Origin: an uncultured Planctomycetia bacterium
Lineage (GTDB): Bacteria; Planctomycetota; UBA1135; GCA-002686595
Assembly: GCA_938003765.1 (NCBI GenBank)
Contig: CALKYE010000087.1
Location: 1-64,000 of the forward strand
Length of the DNA: 64,000 bases
Direction of reading: 5' to 3'
Numbering within the stretch: position 1 is the first letter of the stretch; each line of letters starts with the position of its first letter. The notes below the pieces were generated by a model. It had not been told where the DNA came from. It made no database searches and was given only the letters and a program-made list of their open reading frames with translations. The translations under genes were made by a program, and so were the position numbers. Positions 44,001-52,553 of this stretch are shown piece by piece.

Positions 44001-44399
44001 TGCACGGCCAAGCCCAACTCGCTCGGTTGCGTCCCGTCGATCAACGCGAGCGGCTCGACGAACCTGCTCAACGGTTCGATGACGGTCACGTGCGCGAGCG
44101 TGCTCAACCAGAAGAACGGCCTGCTGTTCTGGGGCCGCGCGAGCCAGGCCACGCCGTTCCAGGGCGGCTGGCTGTGCGTCGCTTCGCCGACGATCCGCAC
44201 GCCCGTCAAGTCCAGCGGCGGCTCGGCGACCGGCAACAACTGCACGGGTTCGTTCTCGCACACCTTCACCCCGGCCTACTACCAGTCGCAGGGGTTGAGC
44301 GCGGGCGAAGTCGTGCACTGCCAGTACTGGATGCGCGACCCGGGCAGCTCGAGCCAGACCGGGCTGTCGGCTGCGGTGCGCTTCGCACTGTGCCAGTAG
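41061..44399 (+). CDS. Exported subtilisin-like (S8) serine protease with shared C-terminal module
   Basis: 1112 aa with a signal peptide (LSLAALFLTSRASA-QE). An N-terminal region of ~290 residues is probably a pro-domain. The S8 catalytic set is Asp332 (VGYADSGFYGHPDL), His364 (GHGTHVFGTMLG) and Ser554 (SGTSMASPHVAGVAAQI), with oxyanion Asn in FSAGNDGPN. Beta-sandwich regions follow, one of the P-domain/CUB-like kind (FADFSVPAGTTRMVVCMRYH, LYLDA). The last ~130 residues are the shared module: YCTAKPNSLGCVPS, TCASVLNQKNGLLFWGRA, WLCVASP, NNCTGSF, QYWMRDP and LSAAVRFALCQ. Likely secreted or surface-retained. Confidence 0.95.
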   Translation: MKLTTLSLAALFLTSRASAQEFAQVVASPADASTGWLSDAPLTPQTVAPLLDDEVPLPIGAQVAPERDGDRQLAPASGDPYFLGFAAGSHYPPRDERIDPDLLAQLAAQPADGRPAGVNYAFVMFSRRMTDERIEVLEELGARALERHPHYTLKVVFDATRLEELAALDFVRWIGVARPWQKLHPALAPALAALRDGELAEVYIDLFDSDLCEHSTQHPLAPASFRAGASVVEAPGHEAQRWMSNGWQQHALEDLGVEVLEYVDSIRAFRARVAPASIEQLVTLDFVQFLEPVVAVEPHALHDQSMPMVNADIMRNQFNGAWNQYCVVGYADSGFYGHPDLLHTLGLGWDFSSDGNPWIDNCGHGTHVFGTMLGSGNVTDEHAGVAPGLSTWHGGYHFNAKIFSTSCQGSFSLSSAMNVLHTPFTFNGITTPKPHVQNHSWGSLTTGGWFGTEAEARLLDNEVFGHGQLLCFSAGNDGPNAGSLTLQASAKNVLTVGSVVDEFTGVIPAGEISGFSSRGPAADGRWKPNVCAVGEDVMSLLTNSSSYTRKSGTSMASPHVAGVAAQIVDAKTTQVGYKADLLAAMLMGSAIQRNNTVISWEGEPHLSNYGTGRVDARRAIQNTPQWNMQSWNFNQGGSVAFADFSVPAGTTRMVVCMRYHETAASSGASRALVHDFDLYLDAAPFTASNTASGDFFAQASQLDNTEIRVFDNPTSGSWRWKNWPASVGATCDVSVTVATTTGDITPAGALTVLSSDTCLAPGEVVSIDAYYSVTGDTASAVWLDTSSTGDLLVAADAFLYDNRQANMLDNDTLGREITIGNVPLGVARRARWQTRWFSEGLKTFQIDARSENAVQATNVQTFYVDGTPPAGPTIVSSPTHAPGVNQCALALTMQWSAATDGVSGLAGYVALLDGAPGTEPTSTTPGALVLASSATSWNTTLAQDLNDRWFHIRAYDNCGNLGQTRHYGPIRATGSYVNNYCTAKPNSLGCVPSINASGSTNLLNGSMTVTCASVLNQKNGLLFWGRASQATPFQGGWLCVASPTIRTPVKSSGGSATGNNCTGSFSHTFTPAYYQSQGLSAGEVVHCQYWMRDPGSSSQTGLSAAVRFALCQ

Positions 44400-44469
44400 G
44401 CGCGCTTCGCAAGCGCTGCGAGATCCCGTCGGCCGCGTCAGCGTCGCTCGCTGGCGCGGCCGCGCTCGT

Positions 44470-46032
44470 TCAACGTGCGACGAGTCGGGAGATCGGCGCC
44501 GACGGACTCTCGAGGCGCAGCGCGGCGCCGAGGATGCGCTGCTCGACCTGCGGATTGAAGATGAAGCTGCGCTCGAGGAACACCGCGCGGCCCCCGCGCA
44601 CCTGCCGCGCGATCTCGTCGGGGATCTCGTCCGCCGTGCGCGCGTAGGCTTCGACGGAACCGCTCGCGAGCAGGCCCGCAGCGCGGTGGTCGAACGGACC
44701 TGTGGGGCGCGCCACTTCGCGGGGCACGCGCACGCGCGAGAGCACCTTCGATGCGAACTCGACGTCGCGCGACGCGGCGAGGAACTCGCGCTTGGAGCCC
44801 GCGCGCTCCAGCGCCGCGAGGTACACCGGCTCGAGCCCGCTGATGATCAGCGCGTCGACTGGCGTGACCTGCTTGAGCTGGTCGGAGGTGCGCCGTCGCT
44901 GGGCCGGGATCTCGACGGGATCGGGGACGGCGAAGATCGCGATCGACAGCGCCAACGCCGCGAGCTCTCGCCGCGCGCGCCAGCGCTCCGGGACCAGCGC
45001 CGCGAGTCCGATCCCGCCGATCGCCGCGGCTGCTCCGAGCAACCACAGGTGGAAGCGCAGGTCGGCGTAGAAGTACACGCAGTGCAGCGCGCTGATCGGC
45101 AACGCCGTGACCGCAGCGAATACGATGAACGGCGTCGCACGCGCGCGCACTCGCCAGAGGCACGCGAGCACTCCGACGGCGCCGAGCCACAGCGCGGGCG
45201 GGCCCCACTGCGTCGTGAGGTCGCCCAGGTTCATCGCGATGTTGTCCGTCGAGAGCAGCAGGTCCGGGTAGTCGTAGGGGACGGCGCACCAGAACTGATA
45301 GCCCGTGCGCTGCCAGTCGCCGAAGGTGGAGTGGTTGTAGAGGGCGTTCGCGGCGAGCACGGCGACGAGCGGCGCGAGCAGGCACGCGGCGCGCAGGATG
45401 CGACGGCCCGGGCGTACGAGGATCAGCCACGCGAACGGCGCGAGCAGGGAGAGGTAGACGCTGCGCAGCGCGAAGCTGACCGCGATCAGAGCGCCCGCGC
45501 CGAGCGCGCCGAGCGCCGAGGGTTCGCTCTCGCGCTGGCGCAGGAACACGAGCGCCGCGGCGAGCGCGAGGACCATCGCTGGCGCGTCGGTCATGATCAG
45601 GCGCGACACGTACGGGAACAGCGGCGTCGAGAGCAGCGCGATCACCGCGGCCGCGGCGCCGAGCGGGCCGCTCACGCGCTCGCCGATGCGCAGCAGCAGC
45701 ACGAGACCGCCGAGCGAGATCGCGAGCACGATCCACACACCCGCGCCGACCTCTTCGGAGTCGATCCAGTACGCCGGCGCGAGCAGCGCGGAGAACCACG
45801 GCGTCGAGTGCGGCGGCGTGCTGACGCCGTCGAGCTCGAGGTCGTAGCGCCCGAGAGTCGCCAGACGCTGGGCGCACAGCGCGTACTCGACCTCGTCGGG
45901 AGTCACGCGCAGGTCGCCGGCCGCCCGCGCGTCGCGGTGGAGCACGCGCACTCCCAGGAGCAGCGTGAGCGCGAGCACGAGCGCGCTGAGCCAGCGCTCC
46001 GCTCGCCCGCGTGTCTGCGGGTCGGTGGACAT
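44470..46032 (-). CDS. GT39/ArnT-like membrane glycosyltransferase (second)
   Basis: 520 aa, many transmembrane helices. TPDEVEYALCAQRLATLGRY carries acidic residues in the first extracytoplasmic loop, as in PMT_2/ArnT-like polyprenyl-sugar transferases, and STPPHSTPWFSALLAPAYWI follows as in this family. The mid part has LIMTDAPAMVLALAAALVFL. A soluble C-terminal region (~390-520) is probably periplasmic. It differs from the 14-kb transferase and stands alone, convergent with the subtilase. It might glycosylate surface proteins or lipids; acceptor unknown. Confidence 0.85.
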   Translation of the reverse strand: MSTDPQTRGRAERWLSALVLALTLLLGVRVLHRDARAAGDLRVTPDEVEYALCAQRLATLGRYDLELDGVSTPPHSTPWFSALLAPAYWIDSEEVGAGVWIVLAISLGGLVLLLRIGERVSGPLGAAAAVIALLSTPLFPYVSRLIMTDAPAMVLALAAALVFLRQRESEPSALGALGAGALIAVSFALRSVYLSLLAPFAWLILVRPGRRILRAACLLAPLVAVLAANALYNHSTFGDWQRTGYQFWCAVPYDYPDLLLSTDNIAMNLGDLTTQWGPPALWLGAVGVLACLWRVRARATPFIVFAAVTALPISALHCVYFYADLRFHLWLLGAAAAIGGIGLAALVPERWRARRELAALALSIAIFAVPDPVEIPAQRRRTSDQLKQVTPVDALIISGLEPVYLAALERAGSKREFLAASRDVEFASKVLSRVRVPREVARPTGPFDHRAAGLLASGSVEAYARTADEIPDEIARQVRGGRAVFLERSFIFNPQVEQRILGAALRLESPSAPISRLVAR

Positions 46033-46606
46033 CGCGGCCGAGTCTACGGCGAACGCTCTGAGCGAGGCGGCGTTTCGACGCGTCGACCGGAGCTGTTCGA
46101 CGCGCGACGGCGCTCGATTCGACCGCGCGCGACGGTGCGATAGCCGAGCTGGGGAGCAGGAGGCGCCAGCTCGTCGCGTGCGACGTTCCGATAGCGCGTG
46201 ACACGTGCGACGTGGAGCCGAACGAGTGGCCCAGGCGCGCTCCAGTGGCCCTCGGAGACGTGGCGCAACTCGTGGGCTCTCACCTCGCGGAGTCCGTCGC
46301 GACTCGGGAACTCAACGGCCCCCGATCGCGGCGCGGGCTCGCCGCGGATGTCGCCGGCGGAGTCTTGTCGGCGTGATGATCTGCGTGCGCGTCGCGCGGG
46401 GCGACGAAGTCTCTCCTCATGACGGGGCGCGACTTTCGGACGAGGGCGTCCCCAGATTCCGAGCGTGCTTCGATTCTGCTCGCACCCGGCGCCAGCCTGT
46501 CGCGCTCGTCAGCGCCGCGTCACTTGCGGTGACCGTGACCGCCCGGACGCGACGAAATTGCGCCAGAATCTGCGTTGCTCCCGCGCGCGTCGCGACGAGG
46601 AGCGGC
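46033..46606. promoter_or_regulatory. 574-bp divergent intergenic region
   Basis: Lies between the divergent starts of a glycosyltransferase and the sigma-factor fusion. Two overlapping short frames on opposite strands translate to arginine-rich noise. It is long enough for two promoters and possible autoregulation by the sigma factor, but no -35/-10 pair can be named. Confidence 0.35.
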
Positions 46607-49600
46607 ATGCAACACCCTGAACTGCGCGAGCTGTTCGAACGCTACGTCGAGCACGGCGACACCGCGGCGCTCGGCCTTGCCTTCGACCGCAGCGCGCCGG
46701 ACCTGATGCGCGTAGCGCGTCACTTGGCCGCGAGTCGTCACGACGCCGACGACTTGGTGCAGGCGACGTACTTGACGGCGATCGAGAAGCTCCACGCGCT
46801 CGAACGCGGTCGCGATCCGCTGCCGTGGCTCGTCGGAATCCTCGTGCTGCACGCGCGGAACCAGCGCCGGCGGCGCGGGCGTCGCGTCGAGTTGCCCGAG
46901 CTGGCGTCGAACGAGCGGCCCGACCTCGCGGCGGAGCGCTCCGAACTCGCGCAGCTCATCGACCAGGCCCTCGCCGAGCTGCCCGAGCGCTACGCAGCCG
47001 TCGTGGGGCCGTACCTCGCGGGAGAGCGCAGCTCGCAACAACTCGGGCTCGCGACGGGCCGCGCGCCCGGAACGGTGCGCATGCAGATCCATCGCGGGCT
47101 AGGGCTGCTGCGGCGTGCGCTCGGCGGCGGACACGGATTCGGCGCGTGGGGCGTCGGGTTCGAGCTCGCGGCGTTGCGCCATCGAGTGCTCGAAGCGGCT
47201 GCGAAGCCGCGTGGCGCGCGCGTCGCTCCACCGCGCGGAACACACCTCACTCGAGCGCTGGCGCTCGGCGCGGCGGCGTTGCTGGCTGGCGTGGGGGTTT
47301 GGTGGTGGCCGGGCGTCTCGCCGGCTGCATCGCTGACTTCCGCGCGACCGCACGCGCACTCGAGCTCCGCGCGGACCACCGAAGCTGCGGAGAGTCTCGA
47401 ACTCGCGGCCGATCCCGGAGCGAGTCTTCGCAGCGAGGTGTCGCGCGCGGCGGGCACGATCGACGCGGAAGCGCCGCGCGGCATCCGGGGAGTCCTCGTT
47501 TTCCACGACGGCCGCGCGTTCGCCGGCGCAGAAGTGCGCTTGGTCGCGCTGCCGAGCTCGCTGTTCACGTTCGACTCCGCCGCGCCTCCGCCGTCGGCGC
47601 CCGAGCTCGAGCGTTCGCGCACCCGCACGGACTCCGCAGGGCGATTCGTGCTGCCGGGTGGACGCCGTGGAGAGCACCTGCTGCTCGCGATCGACTGCGG
47701 CGGTCCGCACGGCGCGCTGCGCCTCGTCGACAGCTCGCCGGCCGCGGATGGCGAGCTCGATCTGGGCGAGCTCCGCCTCGACGCCAGCGTCCGACTGCGA
47801 GGCCGCGTCGTGGATGAACTCGGCGCCCCGCTCGTTGGCGCGCGCGTGCGCCGACTCGCGAACCTCGCGCAGTTCACGGTCGGGTGGACCGCCGACGGCT
47901 TCGCGAACGAGCTCGCGGGGCGCGTCGCGATCGCGGCGATTCCCGCGTGGATTCGCGCCTGGTTCGAGGTCTTTCCGACGCAGACGACGGCCAGCGCCGC
48001 GGACGGGTCGTTCGAGCTCGAAGTCGACGCCGGAGCGAGCGCGGTCTTGATCGACAAGCGTGGGTGCGAGCCGCTGCGCGTCGCGATCAAGGGTTCCGGC
48101 GCCGAGCGCGAGCTGGGTGACCAGGTGCTCGCTCGTGCGCGCACGATCGAAGGTCGAGTCGTTCTCGCGGGCGACGAGCCGGTCGCGAACGCCGAGGTCC
48201 TCGTCGGCGCGCGCGCGGCCCCCAAGGCGCCCGTGAACCTGACCCGAGCTTCGCTGACGGATGCGCGCGGCGCGTTCGAGTGCGTCGGTGTTCCGCGCGA
48301 AGGTCGCATCGTCGTGGCGGCGCGACGCAACGCGTCGTGCGCCTGGACGACAGGGGAGTTTGCCCCCGAGGGAGAGATCGTGCTGCAGCTCGCAACTGCC
48401 GCGCTGGACGTGACCGCACGCGATGAAGCGGGCGCCGCGGTGAACGACGTCGAGTTCGACCTGCGCCCGCTGGCCGTCGCGGGCATGCGTCCGAACGCGC
48501 TGCTCGACCGCGAAGCGTTCACGCGGCGCGGTTCGGGTGTCGTGCGCTTCGAGTCGCTCGCGCCCGGCGCGTACCTCGTCACTGCGCGCAAGCGCGGATT
48601 TGCGCCCGTCAGCGCTGAAGTCGCGCTGGGGGACGAGTCAAAGGAGCTCGAGCTCGTGCTCGCGAGCGCGCAGATGTGCGCCGTCGTCGTCGTCGATGCG
48701 TCCACGCGCGCTCCGGTCGCGGACGCGAAGGTCGTGCTGTCGGATCGGAGCAGCACGTGGCGTTCGCGGGCGACGACGGACGCCGCGGGCCGCGCGGAGC
48801 TGACGCAACCTGCGCGCGCCGACGGGACGCGCTGTCAGCTCGAAGTGGCGCACGCGCAGTTCGCGACGACGTTCGCGAGCGTCGCAGCGGCGGCGGACGA
48901 ACCGCAGGTGATCGAGCTGGGGCCCGGCGCGAGCCTGCGAGTGCAGGTGCTCGAGCGCGGCCGGCCGTCGACGCGCCGCTGGACGGTGCAATTGGGCGCG
49001 GGAAGCGCCGAGCTGACTCGCCTGTGGGCTTCGACCCTCGCTGCGGGCGTGGCCGAGCTCGATTCGATTCCGCCGGGGAGGTGGACCTGGGAGCTGCGGG
49101 AAGCCTGGATCACGCGCGATGCGACCGAGCTTCTGAGCGAGAAGTTCGACGAAGCGCCGCCCGTGCGCGAAGGGAAGATCACCCTGGGCGCCGGCGAGGT
49201 CAGCGAGCTCACGTTGGAGCTCGAGCCCGCTCCCACGTCGCCGGACGGCGAGCTGGCGCGTCTGCACGGTCGGTTCGCGATCGAGGTGAGTTCACGCGAG
49301 CATCTGGTGCTGACGCTGGACGGAATTGGCTCGCTCGCGCGCAGCCACCACGACGCGCGGCTCGATACCGACGGCGAGTTCGACTTCGGCTGGATCCCCG
49401 CCGGTCGCTACGGCGCGGAGCTGCGCTTCGAGCGTGCGCGCGAGGAGGAGCTGTACTCCGAGCCCTGGCGCGAGAGCGTGGAGCTCGCGGCGGGCGAAGT
49501 GCGCCGCCTCGACGTCGCGCTCGCGCGCAAGCGACTGGAGCTGCGCGTCACCGATGCGAACGGAAAGCCCGTGGCGGGCGCGCACTACGAGGTGCTGGAC

Positions 49601-50089
49601 ACACGCGGCACGCGATTGGGGCGCACGCTCATGCACACCGGCGAAGACGGGCGCGACTCGTTCCTGGTCTGGTCATCCGGGCGGTACAGCGTGTTCGCCG
49701 AACACCCCGTCGCGGGGTTCGTGCAGCGCGAACTCGAGGTCGCGCCCGGCGCCGAACGTGTCGACGTCGAGCTCGTCCTCGATCCCGGCGTCTCGTGCTC
49801 GGGCGCCGCGCGAGCGCCCGAATCGTTGTTGGGCAGTGACACTGCTGGCGGACGATGGCTGCATATGTCCTTGCGGCGCGTCGATGTGTCCGGCCAACCG
49901 TGGCGCCACGTCTCGGTTCTCGCCGACGACGACGGCCGCGGCTCGTGGCGGCTGGCGGGCCTGCAGCCGGGGCGCTATTCGGCGACACTCGGAGTCTCCG
50001 GACCCGCGCGTGCGGCCCCGATCGAGTTCGAAGTGGGTCCCAGCGGCGCTCACGGTCTCGAACTCGAGTTCGAGCTCGCCCGCGAGTGA
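46607..50089 (+). CDS. ECF-type sigma factor fused to a membrane helix and a long carboxypeptidase-regulatory-like tail
   Basis: 1160 aa from the ATG at 46607, preceded by GAGGAG. Residues ~27-95 form sigma region 2 (VARHLAASRHDADDLVQATY, WLVGILVLHARNQRRRRGRR). Residues ~115-170 form region 4 (ALAELPERYAAVVGPYLAGE, APGTVRMQIHRGLGLLRRAL). One transmembrane helix lies at ~215-234 (RALALGAAALLAGVGVWWWP). The remaining ~920 residues are beta-sandwich repeats of the carboxypeptidase-regulatory type (RLRGRVVDELGAPLVGARVR, TIEGRVVLAGDEPVANAEVL, LEPAPTSPDGE). This puts a DNA-binding sigma part inside and a sensor-like tail outside. Release would need proteolysis, or the protein acts while tethered. 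No anti-sigma gene is adjacent. Confidence 0.9.
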   Translation: MQHPELRELFERYVEHGDTAALGLAFDRSAPDLMRVARHLAASRHDADDLVQATYLTAIEKLHALERGRDPLPWLVGILVLHARNQRRRRGRRVELPELASNERPDLAAERSELAQLIDQALAELPERYAAVVGPYLAGERSSQQLGLATGRAPGTVRMQIHRGLGLLRRALGGGHGFGAWGVGFELAALRHRVLEAAAKPRGARVAPPRGTHLTRALALGAAALLAGVGVWWWPGVSPAASLTSARPHAHSSSARTTEAAESLELAADPGASLRSEVSRAAGTIDAEAPRGIRGVLVFHDGRAFAGAEVRLVALPSSLFTFDSAAPPPSAPELERSRTRTDSAGRFVLPGGRRGEHLLLAIDCGGPHGALRLVDSSPAADGELDLGELRLDASVRLRGRVVDELGAPLVGARVRRLANLAQFTVGWTADGFANELAGRVAIAAIPAWIRAWFEVFPTQTTASAADGSFELEVDAGASAVLIDKRGCEPLRVAIKGSGAERELGDQVLARARTIEGRVVLAGDEPVANAEVLVGARAAPKAPVNLTRASLTDARGAFECVGVPREGRIVVAARRNASCAWTTGEFAPEGEIVLQLATAALDVTARDEAGAAVNDVEFDLRPLAVAGMRPNALLDREAFTRRGSGVVRFESLAPGAYLVTARKRGFAPVSAEVALGDESKELELVLASAQMCAVVVVDASTRAPVADAKVVLSDRSSTWRSRATTDAAGRAELTQPARADGTRCQLEVAHAQFATTFASVAAAADEPQVIELGPGASLRVQVLERGRPSTRRWTVQLGAGSAELTRLWASTLAAGVAELDSIPPGRWTWELREAWITRDATELLSEKFDEAPPVREGKITLGAGEVSELTLELEPAPTSPDGELARLHGRFAIEVSSREHLVLTLDGIGSLARSHHDARLDTDGEFDFGWIPAGRYGAELRFERAREEELYSEPWRESVELAAGEVRRLDVALARKRLELRVTDANGKPVAGAHYEVLDTRGTRLGRTLMHTGEDGRDSFLVWSSGRYSVFAEHPVAGFVQRELEVAPGAERVDVELVLDPGVSCSGAARAPESLLGSDTAGGRWLHMSLRRVDVSGQPWRHVSVLADDDGRGSWRLAGLQPGRYSATLGVSGPARAAPIEFEVGPSGAHGLELEFELARE

Positions 50090-50200
50090 GCAGCTTGCGG
50101 GCCGAGCGCTCGCTGTAACGGAGCGGGCAGCTCACGGATGTATTCGCTGTGCGAGACGCAATCGGCGTCCGCGACGAACCGCATCCAATCGAGCCTTCCC

Positions 50201-51238
50201 ATGCACCCTCTCCGCGCCCTCGCCAGCCTCGCCGTCTCGTTCGCCTGCTCCGTCGCCAGCGCCCAGATCGTCGGCAGTCCCGTGATCGATCGAGCGATCA
50301 ACGACAGCTCCACGGGCGTCGTCTACATCTATCGAGGAGCCACACAGCCCCTCGCCGGCCCCACGACGGTGGGGAACTGGTCGTTCTTCGACAATGACCT
50401 CGCCACGATGAACCAGAAGGTGACGCCGCTGCTGTTCGAGGTCACGGGCGCCAATCAGTGGACCGTGGTCGCGATCGGCACGCCGCGCGCTTCGACAGCC
50501 ACTGGCGTGCAAACGCATCCGTTCGCCGTGCAGGCCGGCATCACTTCGCTCGTCGCCGGCAAGCAGTACACGGTGGGCTTCGCTCACCTCGACTACAGCT
50601 TCACTTCCGGGGTCGCGACGCCCGGGACTCCGTCCGGAGGCGTCGTCGACTTCAGCGGCTACAACATCTTCACGGACACATGGTCGTACGTGTTCGGCAC
50701 GCCGAACCTCGGCACGATCGTCGGCACGGGCGGACTCGCGCTCGACAGCTTCGGCTTTCCTGGGCGCATCTGCTCGGCGTCGTTCGAGTTCGGCGGCGGC
50801 GGCCCGATCACGTACTGCACGCCGAGCACGACCTCGAGCGGCTGCGCGCCGACGATGGGCTACGTCGGCTCACCGAACGTGTCGGCCTCGGCGGGCTTCC
50901 AGATCCGTGTCAGCAACGTCGAGCCCAACAAGCAAGGCCTGATCTTCTACGGCGTGAGCGGCCGCGCGATCTCGCCCTGGGCGCCGAACAGCACGAGCTA
51001 CCTGTGCGTGAAGTCGCCCACGCAGCGCATGAGTCTCCTGAACAGCAACGGCACGAATGGCTTGTGCAACGGAACGCTCAGCATCGACTGGCTCGCGTGG
51101 CTCGCGGCCAATCCGGGCGCTCTGGGAACTCCGTTCAGCGCGGGCGTCGGCGTCAACGCGCAAGCGTGGTTCCGCGATCCGCCGGCCGCGAAGACGACGA
51201 ACTTGAGCAACGGGCTCGAGTTCGTGACCGCGCCTTGA
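50201..51238 (+). CDS. Small exported protein with shared C-terminal module
   Basis: 345 aa from the ATG at 50201 (signal peptide RALASLAVSFACSVASAQ). The first ~190 mature residues are beta-rich (VVYIYRGATQPLAGPTTVGN, QTHPFAVQAGITSLVAGKQY, YTVGFAHLDYSF) and not recognised. The last ~140 residues are the shared module: YCTPSTTSSGCAPTMGY, GLIFYGVSGRA, YLCVKSPTQR, GLCNGTLS, NAQAWFRDPP and LSNGLEFVTAP, closest to the Kelch-type and delta-60 proteins. It lies 111 bp after the sigma fusion; co-regulation is possible. A perfect hairpin follows. Confidence 0.85.
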   Translation: MHPLRALASLAVSFACSVASAQIVGSPVIDRAINDSSTGVVYIYRGATQPLAGPTTVGNWSFFDNDLATMNQKVTPLLFEVTGANQWTVVAIGTPRASTATGVQTHPFAVQAGITSLVAGKQYTVGFAHLDYSFTSGVATPGTPSGGVVDFSGYNIFTDTWSYVFGTPNLGTIVGTGGLALDSFGFPGRICSASFEFGGGGPITYCTPSTTSSGCAPTMGYVGSPNVSASAGFQIRVSNVEPNKQGLIFYGVSGRAISPWAPNSTSYLCVKSPTQRMSLLNSNGTNGLCNGTLSIDWLAWLAANPGALGTPFSAGVGVNAQAWFRDPPAAKTTNLSNGLEFVTAP

Positions 51239-51268
51239 GCTGACGACGCGATCGGCCGCAGAACTGTT

Positions 51269-51311
51269 GATCGCCGGGAGTCTTCGCGCACCGCGCAGAT
51301 TCCCGGCGATC
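51269..51311. terminator. Bidirectional hairpin terminator
   Basis: GATCGCCGGGA (51269-51279) pairs perfectly with TCCCGGCGATC (51301-51311) across a 21-base loop, between two convergent genes. No long T-run on either side. Confidence 0.65.
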
Positions 51312-51316
51312 TCGTT

Positions 51317-52486
51317 TCACAGTTCCACGTCGGTCGCTCCCGGTGTGATGCGCTTCCACGCGCCCTTCTCCCGCAGCGCCGCTTGCGAGTGGCCGCTGGC
51401 GTGGTGGACGTCGAGCGCGAGCACGCGTCCGCCCAACACGAAGCCCACGTTCTCGACCACGGTGTGGCCCACGACGACGCGCTCGACCTGGAGTTGCTCG
51501 AGGAGCTTGTCCAAGTCGTTCTCCGCGACGACCGGAGCCTTCAGGTAGCCGCGATACCAGATCAGTCCATCGGGCGAGCCCGCGGCGAGCGCCAAAACGC
51601 CGTCGTTCGACCTGCTCCAGCGCTCGGCGGCGAGCGCCGTGCGCAGAGCGTCGTTGAGCTGCTCGATGCGAAGTCCCGCCTCGCCGACCTTGGGGCTCAC
51701 GCCGCCGTGCACGAACAGCTCGCTGCCCAATTGCACGGCTGCGTTGCGCGTGCGCAGCCACTGACCGAGCACGGTGTCGTTGGCGTACAGCGCTTCGAGT
51801 TTCTCGCCCAGCAGCGCGGCGTTCTCGTGGTACTTGCGTCGCACGTAGCGCAGATCGCCGGTGAGGTTCATGACCTCGTGATTGCCCAGCACGAAGTGCA
51901 GCGCGCCTCCGGCCTCACGCGCGCGCGCTTCGAGTTCGTAGAGCACCCACAGGCACTCCGTGACGTGCACGCCGCGGTCGAACAGGTCGCCGACGTACGC
52001 CACGTGCCCGCTTCCGAATGTCCAGCGCAGCTGTTCGTCGACGACGTTCCCCGCGCGCAGCAGGCGCAGCATTGCGCCGAGCTCGCCCTCGATGTCCGAG
52101 AACGCGAACACGCGCTCCGGCGCCGGAAGACGACACTGGGGGGCGCTCGCGGGCGCGCGCAGGCGCACGACGAACGGCTCAGGAACGTCGGGGAGCGCGA
52201 GTTGGAAGCTCGCGTTCTCTGCCTCGAGGCGTTCGACCTCGACGCGAGGTCCTTTGTCGTCGGCGACGACGCGCTTGCACTCGAACGCGCCGCTTTCGAG
52301 CCGACGCACGTACGGACCGTCGGGGCCGGCGGTGCTCGCGTCGCGCGCGCTGTCTTGCACTGCGCCCGGCGCAGCGGAATGCGCGGGTGTCGCAGCGGCC
52401 AGGGCGGGCGCGAGCGCGATGACCAGCGCGGTGGCGAGCGCCGTCCGTTGCTCTCGAGCGAGAGAGAGGACTCTGTTGGTGTTCAC
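51317..52486 (-). CDS. Exported calcineurin-like metallophosphoesterase (Shewanella-like phosphatase group)
   Basis: 389 aa from a GTG at 52486, chosen because GGGAGG sits just upstream and a signal-like helix follows (ATALVIALAPALAAATPAHS). The catalytic motifs are FSDIEGEL (D-x-E/H variant), YVGDLFDRG (GDxxDRG), LGNHEVMNL (GNHE), a central LFVHGGVS and a final VVVGHTVVEN. This is the PPP-like metallophosphatase fold in the variant seen in Shewanella-like phosphatases, which use two metals. It probably acts in the periplasm. The next gene upstream on the same strand is another phosphoesterase-type hydrolase. Confidence 0.92.
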   Translation of the reverse strand: MNTNRVLSLAREQRTALATALVIALAPALAAATPAHSAAPGAVQDSARDASTAGPDGPYVRRLESGAFECKRVVADDKGPRVEVERLEAENASFQLALPDVPEPFVVRLRAPASAPQCRLPAPERVFAFSDIEGELGAMLRLLRAGNVVDEQLRWTFGSGHVAYVGDLFDRGVHVTECLWVLYELEARAREAGGALHFVLGNHEVMNLTGDLRYVRRKYHENAALLGEKLEALYANDTVLGQWLRTRNAAVQLGSELFVHGGVSPKVGEAGLRIEQLNDALRTALAAERWSRSNDGVLALAAGSPDGLIWYRGYLKAPVVAENDLDKLLEQLQVERVVVGHTVVENVGFVLGGRVLALDVHHASGHSQAALREKGAWKRITPGATDVEL

Positions 52487-52553
52487 GGGTGACCTCCCGA
52501 GCCGTGGGTTCGATCGAGCGAGCGGCAAAGACAAAGAGACCAGCGCGCGGCGC

